A stretch of 64,000 nt of DNA from an uncultured Sulfolobales archaeon (lineage in GTDB: Archaea; Thermoproteota; Thermoprotei_A; Sulfolobales; Desulfurococcaceae): assembly GCA_938045475.1 (NCBI GenBank), contig CALIML010000017.1, positions 17,657 to 81,656 of the forward strand, in the 5' to 3' direction. Of this stretch, positions 39,242 to 49,763 are shown piece after piece; position 1 is the first letter of the stretch; every line of letters begins with the position of its first letter. A program made the position numbers and the translations under genes. The notes beneath the pieces are model-generated. The model was given only the letters and a program-made list of their open reading frames with translations, did not search any database and was not told the origin of the DNA.

Positions 39242-39951
39242 TAATTAGCCTCCACGCACTCCTTTAATACAAGCACTCCTCGATCTTTAAGCAGTTTCTC
39301 CAGCATTGGTATGGCTCTATCGCTTCCAATGGAATTATCTACTTCTATTAATAAGCCTCTATCTCTATAGAATTCTATCACTGGGCTGAGGGTCTGGTAA
39401 TAGACTCTATACCTTTCCCTCACTACATCAGGCTCGTCATCCCTCCTCCTGACTAGAGTCTCTCCATCACGATCGCACCTTAAGTCATTCTTAGGCGGGT
39501 TGTAGGTTAAGTTGTATATAGCGCCGCACTTAGGGCAAATAACTCTTGAGCTCAGCCTCTCTATAGCGATCTCTACTGGGAGATATATGTGTATGGCTGC
39601 GTCTATCCTAGCTATATCCTCGAGAGCTCTTGCCTGGCCCATAGTTCTCGGGAATCCATCGAGTATAAAGCCCCTGGCTACATCTGCTTGGCCAAGCCTT
39701 CCCTTAACGACTTCAATGGTTATTTCATCTGGGACTAGGAGGCCGCGCTCAATATACTCCTTCACTTTTAGCCCCAGCTCGCTCCCCCTACTGATTTCAA
39801 ACCTGAACATGTCTCCAGTACTTATGTGGGGTATGCAGTATTTCTGCGAGAAGTGCTTTGCAAAAGTCCCTTTCCCAGCTCCAGGAGGACCTAAGAGCAC
39901 TGCCTTCAACGATCCCCCCTCATGGAGTAAGCCTTGTTCTATCTCTAACAA
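39241..39951 (-). CDS. adk: Adenylate kinase
   Basis: LLGPPGAGKGTFAKHFSQKYCIPHISTGDMFR; DGFPRTMGQA; CPKCGAIYN. Confidence 0.95.
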   Translation of the reverse strand: MLEIEQGLLHEGGSLKAVLLGPPGAGKGTFAKHFSQKYCIPHISTGDMFRFEISRGSELGLKVKEYIERGLLVPDEITIEVVKGRLGQADVARGFILDGFPRTMGQARALEDIARIDAAIHIYLPVEIAIERLSSRVICPKCGAIYNLTYNPPKNDLRCDRDGETLVRRRDDEPDVVRERYRVYYQTLSPVIEFYRDRGLLIEVDNSIGSDRAIPMLEKLLKDRGVLVLKECVEAN

Positions 39952-41179
39952 ATATTGTGGCTAGCCTAATGTTATCTAAGTTTAATAAGCTCATGAGCAA
40001 CCTCTCAACACCTAGTCCAAAGCCCCCGTGGGGAGGCATGCCGTATTTAAATGCCTCTAAATAGTATTCAAAGTCTCCTGGGCTGAGGCCCTTGAGCTTT
40101 AATGACTCAACCAGCTTCTCATACCTATGCTCTCTCTGCCCTCCACTAGCTACTTCGAGCCCTCTATAATCAAGGTCGAACTTTCTTGCAGCAAGCCCTT
40201 CTCCATCCCTCATGTAGTAGAACCCGGCCGCCGTCCACGGGAACTTCTTTATAAAGTATGCTTCACAGCCTTTTTCAGCCATCGCTTCCCCCAACTCTCT
40301 TTCAGCAGTTTCAGATAAGTCCTCTCCCTCAGGTATCTCCAACCCTCTATTCCTCAATAAATCCACTGCTTCACGGAAGTCCACTCTCTTGAACGGCGTT
40401 GATAGAGGCTTTACTTCAATGCCGAGGAGCTCGAGTTCCTCAGATGCACGCTCTCTAACTCCATTAACTACGTATGCCACTAGCTCCTCTAGAGTCCTCA
40501 TAACATCCTCTTCGCTATCTATGAATCCCTGCTCAACGTCTATCCCCCACGATTCATTTAAGTGCCTCCTAGTGTTGAATTTCTCTGCTCTAAAGTAGGG
40601 GGTTATCTCATAGACTTTAGAGAAGCTGGCCATAAGCATTTGCTTGTAGAGCTGCGGGCTTTGGCTTAAGTAAGCATTTGAATCAAAGTACTTTACTTGG
40701 AATAGCGTTGCCCCTCCTTCAGCGCCTGCTGCAACAATCTTTGGAGTATGTACTTCTATAAACCCCTTGTTCTCCAAGAATTCCCTCGCTAACTTCAGTA
40801 CTATGGCTCTAACTTTAATAATGGATCTTTCAACGGGATTCCTGATCAGCAGATACCTGTACTTAACTCTCGTGTCAAGGAGCGCTGGAACCTTGCCCAC
40901 GAGATCTACTGGCATTGGCTCGCTGGGCTTGGCGTAAACCCTAATGTCTCTAGCCAAGTACTCTACTCCACGCTTACTCCTCTGCTCCGGGGAGACTTCT
41001 CCATCAATGCAGACGGCTGTGCCTATGGGAAGATCCTTTACTTTAGTGAATAGCTCTGGATCCCTATCGCTCTTTACAGCAACCACCGCCGGCCTACTAT
41101 AAAGATCGGCTGCTACTTCAGCTATAGCCACACGTCCAACTACCTTCAATCTAACGATCCAACCGCAGATCCTGGCCAT
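39920..41179 (-). CDS. aspS: Aspartyl-tRNA synthetase (class II, archaeal)
   Basis: N-terminal OB domain; FLENKGFIEVHTPKIVAAGAEGGATLF; GFGLGVERLLMSLLNL. Confidence 0.93.
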   Translation of the reverse strand: MARICGWIVRLKVVGRVAIAEVAADLYSRPAVVAVKSDRDPELFTKVKDLPIGTAVCIDGEVSPEQRSKRGVEYLARDIRVYAKPSEPMPVDLVGKVPALLDTRVKYRYLLIRNPVERSIIKVRAIVLKLAREFLENKGFIEVHTPKIVAAGAEGGATLFQVKYFDSNAYLSQSPQLYKQMLMASFSKVYEITPYFRAEKFNTRRHLNESWGIDVEQGFIDSEEDVMRTLEELVAYVVNGVRERASEELELLGIEVKPLSTPFKRVDFREAVDLLRNRGLEIPEGEDLSETAERELGEAMAEKGCEAYFIKKFPWTAAGFYYMRDGEGLAARKFDLDYRGLEVASGGQREHRYEKLVESLKLKGLSPGDFEYYLEAFKYGMPPHGGFGLGVERLLMSLLNLDNIRLATIFVRDRTRLTP

Positions 41180-41273
41180 AAATCCATACCCTAAGTAACC
41201 TAATAGTCTTCACGGGCTTTTTAAAATAAAATTCTCGCGTCTTATATAAGTAGTGTAGGAAGCGGGGAGCAGT

Positions 41274-41870
41274 GTGCCAAAGAAGTCCAGGGAGTTTAAA
41301 AAGAATAAGACTCTAACCGAGTACTTCACTCACCCCCATGGGTCAAGTAGTGGAATTAGTGAAGGAACTCCAGTAGAACGAGGAGCAGGAGTCTTGGCTG
41401 AACACAGTGAAGTAGAAGTATTAATAGATGAACTCTTACACAGAGGCAAGAAGCACCTTGCCTTAGGAGTGGAGGAGGCAGGTGGGGAGAGGCGTGAAGA
41501 AACTGCGCCTACAAAGGATCTTTTGAGCAACGATCTTCTCGCCAGGCTTCTATCTAAGAAAGTGAGGGCGCTTAAGGAAGTAAGCTGTGATGAAAGCGGC
41601 TCGTGCATTGACGGCAGAAGGCTATCGGAAGTATTTACTGATGAATTTGGAGTTAGGAGGCAGAGAGCATACTTGAAGACGACTAGATACACAATATATT
41701 TAGACTGGGCTGTAGAGGAGGGTAGAGTGAGGAAGATACTTCCAGAGGCACACCTCGTTGAAACAGAGCGCGGTGCAAGAGCTATAGTGCCAACTTCGTT
41801 TCTCTGCGAGCTAGCTAAGAGGTATGGCGTTATATTGAATGACTATAAGTGCAGCAATGGAGGTAAGTAG
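41274..41870 (+). CDS. Hypothetical protein with N-terminal PIP-box-like motif
   Basis: MPKKSREFKKNKTLTEYFTHP...; 198 aa. Confidence 0.55.
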   Translation: MPKKSREFKKNKTLTEYFTHPHGSSSGISEGTPVERGAGVLAEHSEVEVLIDELLHRGKKHLALGVEEAGGERREETAPTKDLLSNDLLARLLSKKVRALKEVSCDESGSCIDGRRLSEVFTDEFGVRRQRAYLKTTRYTIYLDWAVEEGRVRKILPEAHLVETERGARAIVPTSFLCELAKRYGVILNDYKCSNGGK

Positions 41871-41872
41871 GT

Positions 41873-42226
41873 TTACTGCTTGGGAGCTACATAGAATGGC
41901 TTTGCCGCAATATCTAGGTAAATTCTCCTACTCCTTCTCCTCCTCTTCCTTGAGCCAACTCTGTCCGGCCTAGGCTCCATTCCAGGCAGGCCGAAGCTTC
42001 CGTCAGGGAACTCAATTAATATCCCACTATTTATGAGCTTGTTGAGGGCTCTCCTAAGCCTATCTTCACCAACTACTCCACTAAACTCTAAGCGTAGTTC
42101 GTCAAATGCCATAGGGTATCCTTTCTCCTCAATTGCCTCCACAATTAATTCCCCTATTTCAGTATCTCTTGGAGCAACCATTACTACTACGTCTCTGTCT
42201 TCATAAATTTTCTTTTTTGGAGCCAC
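41873..42226 (-). CDS. Putative winged-helix protein
   Basis: 117 aa; MAFDELRLEFSGVVGEDRLRRALNKLINSGILIEFPDGSFGL and basic RKRRRRSRR. Confidence 0.55.
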   Translation of the reverse strand: MAPKKKIYEDRDVVVMVAPRDTEIGELIVEAIEEKGYPMAFDELRLEFSGVVGEDRLRRALNKLINSGILIEFPDGSFGLPGMEPRPDRVGSRKRRRRSRRIYLDIAAKPFYVAPKQ

Positions 42227-42527
42227 ATTCCCACCTGTTAGTACTAGTGTGTATAAAAATATATAAACTAATATGTTTGATGCTGTATTCCCACATAATT
42301 AAGCTTTAATGAAAAACATTAATGAATACTGCTCCCACTAAGTAGTGGGCGACTTGGGCTAAAGCTTAGTCTCCACTTTCTACGCAGCCCATTGACGCTC
42401 CTTGTAAGTTGTTGGAAAGCGCGTTTAGAACTCTTGTTATCCATAGAGCGCATTAATGGAGTTAAACCATCCTTCTTCTACAGCATTTATTAAAACGTTG
42501 TATACAATGATTGTTTGGTGAACTCGC

Positions 42528-44447
42528 TTGGTGGAGAAAAGCTTATTGCTTGAAAGAGGCTCAGTAGCCCTATTACTTGGGAATGAGGCTATAGCTAGGG
42601 CAGCTATTGAAGCTGGCGTTGGTTTTGCAGCAGCTTATCCAGGGACTCCCAGTACGGAAGTAGTTGAATCACTGGCTGAAGTAGCTAAGGAAATAGGTAT
42701 GCATGTTGAGTGGAGCACTAATGAGAAAGTGTCTTTTGAAGCAGCTTATGCAGCATCTATAGCTGGCGTTAGAGCCTTAGTAGCAATGAAGCACGTTGGA
42801 TTGAACGTAGCCTCAGATATATTGATGAGCAGTGCTTACACAGGAGTGAACAGCGGCCTTCTAGTAGTTTCAGCAGACGACCCCAGCCAGCACAGCAGCC
42901 AGAACGAGCAAGACAACAGGTGGTATGGACTCCTATCCCATCTACCAGTTGTTGAGCCATGGTGCCCTAGAAACGCCTACAGATTAACGAAAGTCTCGTA
43001 TGAGATCAGCGAAAAGTACCGCCTACCAGTAATACTTAGAACTACTACTAGGCTTAGCCACACGAGACAGCCCATAGTGTATGAAGCTGATGTGCCAAGG
43101 GAAGTAAGGACTAGGGGGTCGTTTAAGAAGGACGTTGAGAGATACGTCTTAGTGCCAGCGCACAGTAGAAAGCTTAAGGAGGCCTTAATGAAGAAGTGGG
43201 AGGAGATCAGGGAAGACCTTGGGGTAGAGCCATTCATATCCATTGAGAACCCCGGGTTGAGGAGAGCTATTGTGGCTTCAGGAATATCTTACGCACACGT
43301 GGATGAAGCACTGAACTTAATGAATATGAGGAATGACTTCACTGTAGTGAGAGTCTCCATGCCCGTCCCCCTGCCCGTTAAGCCTATGAAGGAGTTGTTG
43401 AGCTATGCGAAGAGCATACTGGTAGTTGAAGAACTTGACCCCGTTGTAGAGCTTCAATTATCTAAGATCGTTGTTGAAGAGAGCGCTAGCGTAGAGCTAT
43501 ACGGCAAGGACTATGTGCCAGCTAACTACGAGCTCAGCCTAGAGATCGTTTATAAGTCAATTAAGGCCTTCCTAGGCGAAGAGCCTTCAGCTCCGTGGAG
43601 CGGAGTTGAGCCAGTGAAACTAGAGCCCCAAGTACCTCCAAGGCCTCCAACGCTTTGCCCAGGCTGTCCACATAGAAACACGTTTTATGTAGCTAAAGTA
43701 GCTGCAAACAAAGCCGGAGTAAGGGATCTAATATACACGGGCGACATCGGCTGCTACACTCTCGGCTACCTCCCCCCATTTAGAGTTCAAGACACAAGCC
43801 TGGAGATGGGGGGCAGTATTGGAGTAGCTCATGGCCTCAGCCTAGTTGTTGAAGACACAGTTATTGCTGTAATAGGTGATTCAACGTTCTACCACGCCGG
43901 GCTCCCCCCGTCAATAAACGTCGTGTATAATGGTGGGAGAGCACTGATCTTAGTGCTCGACAACTTGTGTACTGCGATGACTGGCCACCAGCCCCACCCA
44001 GGCACAGGCCTTACTGCCACTGGTGAGAAGGCTGAGAGAATGTTCATTGAAGACTTCTTGAAGTCCATGGGGTTTAAGACATATGTAATCGATCCAATGA
44101 ATGTGGGGGAATCAATAGGGGAGTTCGTGAAGGCGTATAGAGAGCACTTGAGTGGAAAGCACGTCGCAGTAGTGTCTAGAATGAAGTGCGCTCTAGAAGT
44201 CTTGAGAGCCGCCAGGGCTCGCGGAATAGCCTTGCCGAAGTACGCGATTACTGATGCTTGCACCGGCTGCATGGCTTGCGTAAACCTGCTTGGATGTCCA
44301 GCAATAGTTGTGGAGGAAGGCTCTCGCAAGCCACGGATACTTGAAGAAGCCTGCGCTGGATGCGGTCTCTGCGCATACGTATGCCCATACGACGCCATAG
44401 TTGTGTCGAGAGAGGGAGGAGCGGGGTGGAGAGAGCTGTGGCATTAA
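42528..44447 (+). CDS. iorA: Indolepyruvate ferredoxin oxidoreductase alpha subunit
   Basis: PGTPSTEVVESLAE, TLCPGCPHRNTF, GDIGCYTLG, 4Fe-4S CTGCMACVNLLGCPA, CAGCGLCAYVCPYDAI. Confidence 0.95.
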   Translation: MVEKSLLLERGSVALLLGNEAIARAAIEAGVGFAAAYPGTPSTEVVESLAEVAKEIGMHVEWSTNEKVSFEAAYAASIAGVRALVAMKHVGLNVASDILMSSAYTGVNSGLLVVSADDPSQHSSQNEQDNRWYGLLSHLPVVEPWCPRNAYRLTKVSYEISEKYRLPVILRTTTRLSHTRQPIVYEADVPREVRTRGSFKKDVERYVLVPAHSRKLKEALMKKWEEIREDLGVEPFISIENPGLRRAIVASGISYAHVDEALNLMNMRNDFTVVRVSMPVPLPVKPMKELLSYAKSILVVEELDPVVELQLSKIVVEESASVELYGKDYVPANYELSLEIVYKSIKAFLGEEPSAPWSGVEPVKLEPQVPPRPPTLCPGCPHRNTFYVAKVAANKAGVRDLIYTGDIGCYTLGYLPPFRVQDTSLEMGGSIGVAHGLSLVVEDTVIAVIGDSTFYHAGLPPSINVVYNGGRALILVLDNLCTAMTGHQPHPGTGLTATGEKAERMFIEDFLKSMGFKTYVIDPMNVGESIGEFVKAYREHLSGKHVAVVSRMKCALEVLRAARARGIALPKYAITDACTGCMACVNLLGCPAIVVEEGSRKPRILEEACAGCGLCAYVCPYDAIVVSREGGAGWRELWH

Positions 44448-45040
44448 AGCGCTTCAACATATTGATAGCCGGCGTGGGAGGGCAGGGGCTTTTAACTCTT
44501 GGAGAATTAATAGGGAATGCAGCTATTGAAAGCGGAGTTGACGTAACTGTTGCCGAAGTACATGGGCTTAGCCAGAGGGGGGGCTCTGTAGTAGTTCACG
44601 TAAGGCTTGGCCCCGGTTCTTCTCCAGTTATACCCAAGGGAGCAGCCGATCTAATTATTGGGCTTGAGGCAATTGAAACGGCTAGGTACATAGATTACGC
44701 AAGCAGGGAGTCCTTAGTAGTCATGGATTCGTTCATCTGGCCTCCCCCGCTGTCAAAGCATCCGAGTCTTAAGCAAATAGTGGGTGAATTAAGTGGGAGA
44801 GTCAAGTTATTTGTAATAGATGCTTCAAGGATTGCTAGAGAGGAGCTTAAGGCAGCTGTTGCAGCTAACGTAGTTCTACTGGGCTACTCCCTCGCTTTAT
44901 CAAAGGAGTTCCGCAACTACGTGGATCTAGAGGCTGCAGTTAAAGCTGTTAGAAGAGTGTTTAGGGGAAAGGCTGTTGAAGTAAATGAAAAGGCCCTCAT
45001 TAGAGGCTATAGTGAGGGGGGAAGTCTTGGAGTTAAGTGA
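44426..45040 (+). CDS. iorB: Indolepyruvate ferredoxin oxidoreductase beta subunit
   Basis: FNILIAGVGGQGLLTLGELIG...EVHGLSQRGGSVVVHVRLG; GTG start at 44426 preferred over ORF start at 44360. Confidence 0.92.
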   Translation: MERAVALKRFNILIAGVGGQGLLTLGELIGNAAIESGVDVTVAEVHGLSQRGGSVVVHVRLGPGSSPVIPKGAADLIIGLEAIETARYIDYASRESLVVMDSFIWPPPLSKHPSLKQIVGELSGRVKLFVIDASRIAREELKAAVAANVVLLGYSLALSKEFRNYVDLEAAVKAVRRVFRGKAVEVNEKALIRGYSEGGSLGVK

Positions 45041-45431
45041 AGAAACTAACAAGCTTCTAAGTGAAGCAGTGAAAGTTTTGAAAAACAGCTACGCGCCATA
45101 CAGCAACATACATGTAGCATCAGCCATCCTATCGGATGGGGGGAGGATCTACGTTGGAGTAAACGTAGAGAACTCAAGCTACGGCCTCACGATATGCGCT
45201 GAAAGATCAGCTGTATCAGCAATGATCTCTGGAGGAGGCAGGAACATAGTTGCCATAGCTATAGCAACCGATTACCCGGAGCCATTAATGCCGTGCGGAG
45301 CCTGTAGACAAGTAATTGCTGAGTTCAGTGAAAACCCCTTAATAGTCTCCTACAGTACTTCTACTGGCAAAATATACGCAGTGAGGTTAAGCGACATATT
45401 CCCAAGGCCCTTCAAGTTAATGAAGCAGTAA
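44985..45431 (+). CDS. cdd: Cytidine deaminase
   Basis: SYAPYSNIHVASAIL, GVNVENSSYGLTICAERSAV, PCGACRQVIAEF; true start may be TTG 45027. Confidence 0.9.
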   Translation: MKRPSLEAIVRGEVLELSEETNKLLSEAVKVLKNSYAPYSNIHVASAILSDGGRIYVGVNVENSSYGLTICAERSAVSAMISGGGRNIVAIAIATDYPEPLMPCGACRQVIAEFSENPLIVSYSTSTGKIYAVRLSDIFPRPFKLMKQ

Positions 45432-45883
45432 GAGTTTATTTCCCAGATAAACCTAGTAGTTGGTGGGATGAAGAGGAATCCGGGAGACGATCCATTAATA
45501 GGGTGTGAGTTAAAGCTCTTAAAGCGGGCGCTGACCGCTTAACTAAAAACTATTTAAAGCGCTTGAGCTGAGGCACTGGCCTGAGCACATCTAAGGACTT
45601 TAATGAGGCTTTACAAATAGGCTTAGCCCCCGTCTTACGGCAAGCACTATTAATGGCTCATTGAGGGAGCAGCACGGCATTACAGTAATGCAGTTATTTC
45701 ATAAGAGTTGAGCGGGGCTCGCTAAGCGAGTGAGTCAAGGTATTTAAAGGTATTTGAAGAGGCATATATGTATGCTGAAGCTCGAAAGGGCTGAGCAGTG
45801 ATGAGCCCGCGCAGGTCTTAGCTTATAGCGGCCTTTTCTTCACTCAGAAAGTAATTTAAGGCGGCTTCAATTAAATTGAGTTA

Positions 45884-46513
45884 ATGCTTTGGGGCTCCCC
45901 CTTGATTAAGGGAATAGTTGTTGGATTGAGTGGTGCTAGTGGCTTAATCTATGGACTTAAGTTTATAGAAGCTCTCTGTAGCTTAAAGAAGGAGGGTGTT
46001 GTTGGAGAAGCATACGTAGTGTACACTAGTGGAGCATTAAATGTAGCTAAGTATGAAGTTGGGGGAGACTTAGTTGAACTGCTCAGTGGGTACGAGTGCT
46101 TGAACGGCGTCTACAGTGATAGTGATTGGAGTTCCCCATTGGCTAGCTCAAGCAATACTGTTGAATTCACAGGTGTAGTAGCTCCATGCAGCATGGATGT
46201 AGTTGCAAACCTAGCTAATGGAATTCAACACAGGCTCCTCGAGAGAGTCATGTACAACGTTGTTAGGACTGGGCGGAAGCTAATTCTAGTAATCAGGGAG
46301 ACGCCGCTGACAACAATAGATCTAGAGAACATGCTTAAGCTATCGAGAATGGGGGTGACAATAGCTCCAGCATCACCAGGATTCTACTTAAACCCAAAGA
46401 CTATAGATGATTTAGTGAACTTCATGACGTGGAAGATCCTAGACTTAATAGGAGCAGAGTACAAACACCCGAGGTGGAGCTCGCAAAACAAAAATAATCG
46501 CGAAAACAAGTAG
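45884..46513 (+). CDS. ubiX: UbiX/Pad1-like flavoprotein (flavin prenyltransferase family)
   Basis: VGLSGASGLIYGLKFIEAL; APCSMDVVANLANG; LVIRETPLTTIDLENMLKLSRMGVTIAPASPGFY. Confidence 0.88.
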   Translation: MLWGSPLIKGIVVGLSGASGLIYGLKFIEALCSLKKEGVVGEAYVVYTSGALNVAKYEVGGDLVELLSGYECLNGVYSDSDWSSPLASSSNTVEFTGVVAPCSMDVVANLANGIQHRLLERVMYNVVRTGRKLILVIRETPLTTIDLENMLKLSRMGVTIAPASPGFYLNPKTIDDLVNFMTWKILDLIGAEYKHPRWSSQNKNNRENK

Positions 46514-46518
46514 GGGAA

Positions 46519-46593
46519 GGGCCCGTGGCCTAGCCTGGATAAGGCGCCGGCCTGCGGAGCCGGAGACCCCGGGTTCAAATCCCGGCGGGCCCG
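46519..46593 (+). tRNA. tRNA-Arg (GCG), copy 1
   Basis: GGGCCCG TG GCCTAGCCTGGATAAGGC GCCGGC CTGCGGA GCCGG ... CCGGGTTCAAATCCCGG CGGGCCC G. Confidence 0.93.
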
Positions 46594-46698
46594 CCTCCAA
46601 AACTTTCTCAGTAGGTAGAGCTCGTTATTGTCAATTAGTATGGGTGTGTTCCTCACTGAAACTTTAGAAGCGGAGTAGGAGGGTTTGTGGAACTGAAT

Positions 46699-47097
46699 TT
46701 ACGCAGTGGTAATCTCTGTAGTTGTTGCTACTCTCGTGAATTTTCTAGCAATTTCTGCGAGTTTTTTGTCATCAGTTACTAAAGTTAGTTTATTTCGTGC
46801 CGCAATATGAATGTATGATGCGTCATAAATAGTGATACCTTCTTTCACAGCAATATCTAGTACTTCTTTTTCAGAACCTCTTATGGTGTGTAGGTCTAGC
46901 ACGCTAAGAATTTTAGAGAGTAGCTCAATTAATCTATACGCTGTTTCTACTCGTATTTTCTTAAGTAGGTAGTATTCCTTACAAACCGCGTTAATAACTT
47001 CGTATATAGCGAGATCTACGGTGCATCCTCTCGCGAAAATTCTTATCTCTCCTTTCTTCACGAGATTCAATATAGCGCTAGCGTCATAAAGATACAT
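46699..47097 (-). CDS. vapC: PIN-domain toxin (VapC-type)
   Basis: MYLYDASAILNLVKKGE...DLAIYEVINAV...ITIYDASYIHIAARNKLTLVTDDKKLA. Confidence 0.9.
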   Translation of the reverse strand: MYLYDASAILNLVKKGEIRIFARGCTVDLAIYEVINAVCKEYYLLKKIRVETAYRLIELLSKILSVLDLHTIRGSEKEVLDIAVKEGITIYDASYIHIAARNKLTLVTDDKKLAEIARKFTRVATTTEITTA

Positions 47098-47099
47098 GA

Positions 47100-47327
47100 T
47101 TATCTACCTTCCCTATCCTCCCGTATCAACTCAACTACTTCCTCATCAGATATCTGTGAAAGCTCCTTAGACAACTCCTCAGAAAGTATTTCCAATTCCT
47201 CAAGTACTCTCTTCTTAACTTCTTCTTCAAGAGCTTTCCTGATAATCGGGCCAGGTCTCACACCATACCTATCTAGAAGTTCTTTTAACTTCTTCGGAAT
47301 CTTGGCAGACACTGTAACGTATCCCAC
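47100..47327 (-). CDS. vapB: VapB-type antitoxin
   Basis: TVSAKIPKKLKELLDRYGVRPGPIIRKALEEEVKKRV; directly upstream of vapC. Confidence 0.85.
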   Translation of the reverse strand: MGYVTVSAKIPKKLKELLDRYGVRPGPIIRKALEEEVKKRVLEELEILSEELSKELSQISDEEVVELIREDREGR

Positions 47328-47672
47328 TTAAAACACCTAAGTAGTCATTTTTGTAAACCTATATAAAGTTCTCCTTACCCACCTACGACTTTAGAGAATA
47401 AAAATACCACGAACTAAAAAACCCTCATTTACAAAGATAAGGACGAGGAAATTATGAAATCCTCTATCTATTTAAGATAATCCTCTTTCGCTCATGAACT
47501 GCTTATAAGATTCTCTTATCTCAAAAACATTAATAACTCTCTTTAAGGCATAGTCAAATACATACCTTAAATAGACATCACATACTACTTGAGAACTTTG
47601 GAAATTAAAACTGTTCCTGAACCAGCGAGAAAACAATTATAGGAGAAACAATAAATGTAGTGAGGGGAAATT

Positions 47673-48867
47673 TTGAAAACAAATAAAAGTATTGCTTCAT
47701 GGAAAATCCTCATTGGAGTAGCTGTGATTGCTGGAGTAATAGTGGCTGTTGCTGCAGCAGCTTGGATACTTTAAAAGAGAAATGATTTTAGAAAGCATAT
47801 CCCCGCAAAAAGAACCTGAAAAAATTCCGGTAGAGTTCTTGCCGTTAAAGTTTCCATGGATTATGAGGAAAGGCAGTGCTGGAAGCGATATGTTCTATTC
47901 TTCTTACCTCCCAAGAAAGCCTAAAGTTGTTTTCTCTGTTAATGTTTCTGCTAACATGGGTGGAAGGCTAGCAAACGCCGTAATTGAAGGAGATAAAATT
48001 TTTCTAGCAGATCATCAAGGAATTTACGCTCTTAATAGAGATGATGGAGCTTTAATCTGGGGTGTGGAGGTATATTCTGATAGTCTTGAAGGAAGAAGTA
48101 TTTCATATCCTCAACCAGTAACGAAGTGGAAAGCTTTAGGTTTATGGAGATTTGTTGAAGCTTACGGTGTTGGGAAATACTTATTTGTGGGTACTTCATC
48201 GAGGTTAGATATTGATGATGCTTACCTTCTCGCTCTTGATAAGAATAGTGTTGAGCTTGTATAGAAGGTTACGCTTGAGTCTGAATTGAATGCTTCTTCT
48301 CGTTCATCAGTGACTTCAAACCTCATAGTGGCAGAAGGAAAAGTGTATGTAGGAAGCGTTAGAGATGAAGGCTACGTATTCTGTGTTGCTGAAAATGGAA
48401 GCATTGTTTGGCGCAATAAAGTCGGAACAAACGTTAAAGGCTTAGCTTACGGTGAGGGAATTCTCTTCGTAACATCAGATCTATCAAGGAAACTTTACGC
48501 ACTTAACGCAGAAAGCGGGGAAATTATTTGGGTCTTCGAGCATGATGCGATGTTGAATACGCTATCTTACCGAAACAGGAAAATAATTTTATCAGACTCG
48601 CAAGGAAATCTTTTAGCTTTCTCTAAAATGGAAATCTCTTATGGAAAAATCTCTTGGAGTAAGCGGGGATGTTGAAAGTGATTCCTTTATTGCGGTAAGC
48701 ACTCAAAATATTTATGCTGTTAGAAGTATAGGAGAAAAACTATTAAATCTTTTCATACAAGACTTTGATGGGAATATTGTAGGAAATTCCACTATGGCAA
48801 GCAATGAAAGAGGAGGAAAACTAGTAGTATCTCAAGACGTAATTGTTTTACCGGTAATGCAGGATAG
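47673..48867 (+). pseudogene. Broken secreted PQQ/beta-propeller-repeat protein
   Basis: TTG start MKTNKSIASWKILIGVAVIAGVIVAVAAAAWIL then frameshift near 47770, ORF 47749-48264 ends ELV* continuing in-frame as KVTLESELNASSRSS..., second frameshift near 48650. Confidence 0.8.
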
Positions 48868-49100
48868 TGGGGGCTTTGAAACTGCTCCTATCTAGCATAA
48901 AGTTCATTAACTAGCGTCACTTTAGATTTGCGTTGAGGCTAAGGGCACTTCAAGCCTATGCCCAAAATGCAGGGTTAAGTTAAGCCCAAGAGGGTATAGG
49001 CTGATGAACTGAGAGATGTGGGAGCTTCATCCGTTCACCCCGAAAGTCCTCCCATGATACGAGGAGGAAAGGAATGAAAGTTAATGCTAGACCAGAACGG
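48868..49100 (+). mobile_element. TnpB C-terminal relic with omegaRNA-like right end (copy E)
   Basis: GGGGGCTTTGAAACTGCTCC; VEAKGTSSLCPKCRVKLSPRGYRLMN* (TnpB Zn-ribbon); then CATCCGTTCACCCCGAAAG...CCCATGATACGAGGAGG...GCTAGACCAGAACG. Confidence 0.75.
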
Positions 49101-49232
49101 TAGTAAAATCTACTTGTTATGGCGTGGTTGGGCAAAGCTGAGTGAATTCGTTTTCAGAATGAAAATATGTGGATGCCTGCTGTTAGTGCTGCCTATAACG
49201 AAATGTATTAAGCCCAAATACTCTATATAAGC

Positions 49233-49605
49233 TAGCTGACACAGAAAAACCTGAAATAAGTGCTTTAACGACTAAGTTACTTGGTGAAACCCTAATTTTC
49301 AACGTAACAGCTTACGATGAAGGAAGTGCTCTGCACAAAGTTCTTCCGGTTTATAGCCTAAACTATTCATTATGGAAATACATAGAAATGAATATTTCAA
49401 AAAGATATTTCATAGAACCTGTTGGAGGTTATGGCCTAACAGAAGAAGTCTACACAGCTGAAATACAGGTGCGTCCAAACTCAGCCATAGAGTTTTACAT
49501 AGTAGCAATAGACGAAGCTGGTAATTACGAGACCTCAAAAATTATGCTTACCGCATCTCCAAATAATGTTTTTCGCATATTATTTCTCAAAATCTCCTTT
49601 CAGTA
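49233..49605 (+). pseudogene. Ig-like surface-protein fragment lacking a start
   Basis: Continuous frame DTEKPEISALTTKLLGETLIFNVTAYDEGSALHKVLPVYSL...AIEFYIVAIDEAGNYETSKIML. Confidence 0.6.
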
Positions 49606-49763
49606 ATGATGAAGAACCTAAACATACTCATAAGCTTTTGCTAGTATTACAGTAATACAGTCTAGTCAGGCATACAGACCTCTCAAGTCTCATGACTCAT
49701 ATCCAAATCCTAACTAAAGCTCTCCCAAAACATAATTATTTTTCTCACAATACTGAATTAATA

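Noticed and set aside
43889-44398. 169-aa minus-strand ORF in iorA
   Set aside because: Antisense shadow of the conserved iorA 3' region.
45791-45804. CTGAGCAGTGATGA, resembling a D'-C' core of a C/D box sRNA
   Set aside because: No convincing upstream C box or downstream D box at proper spacing, so not called.
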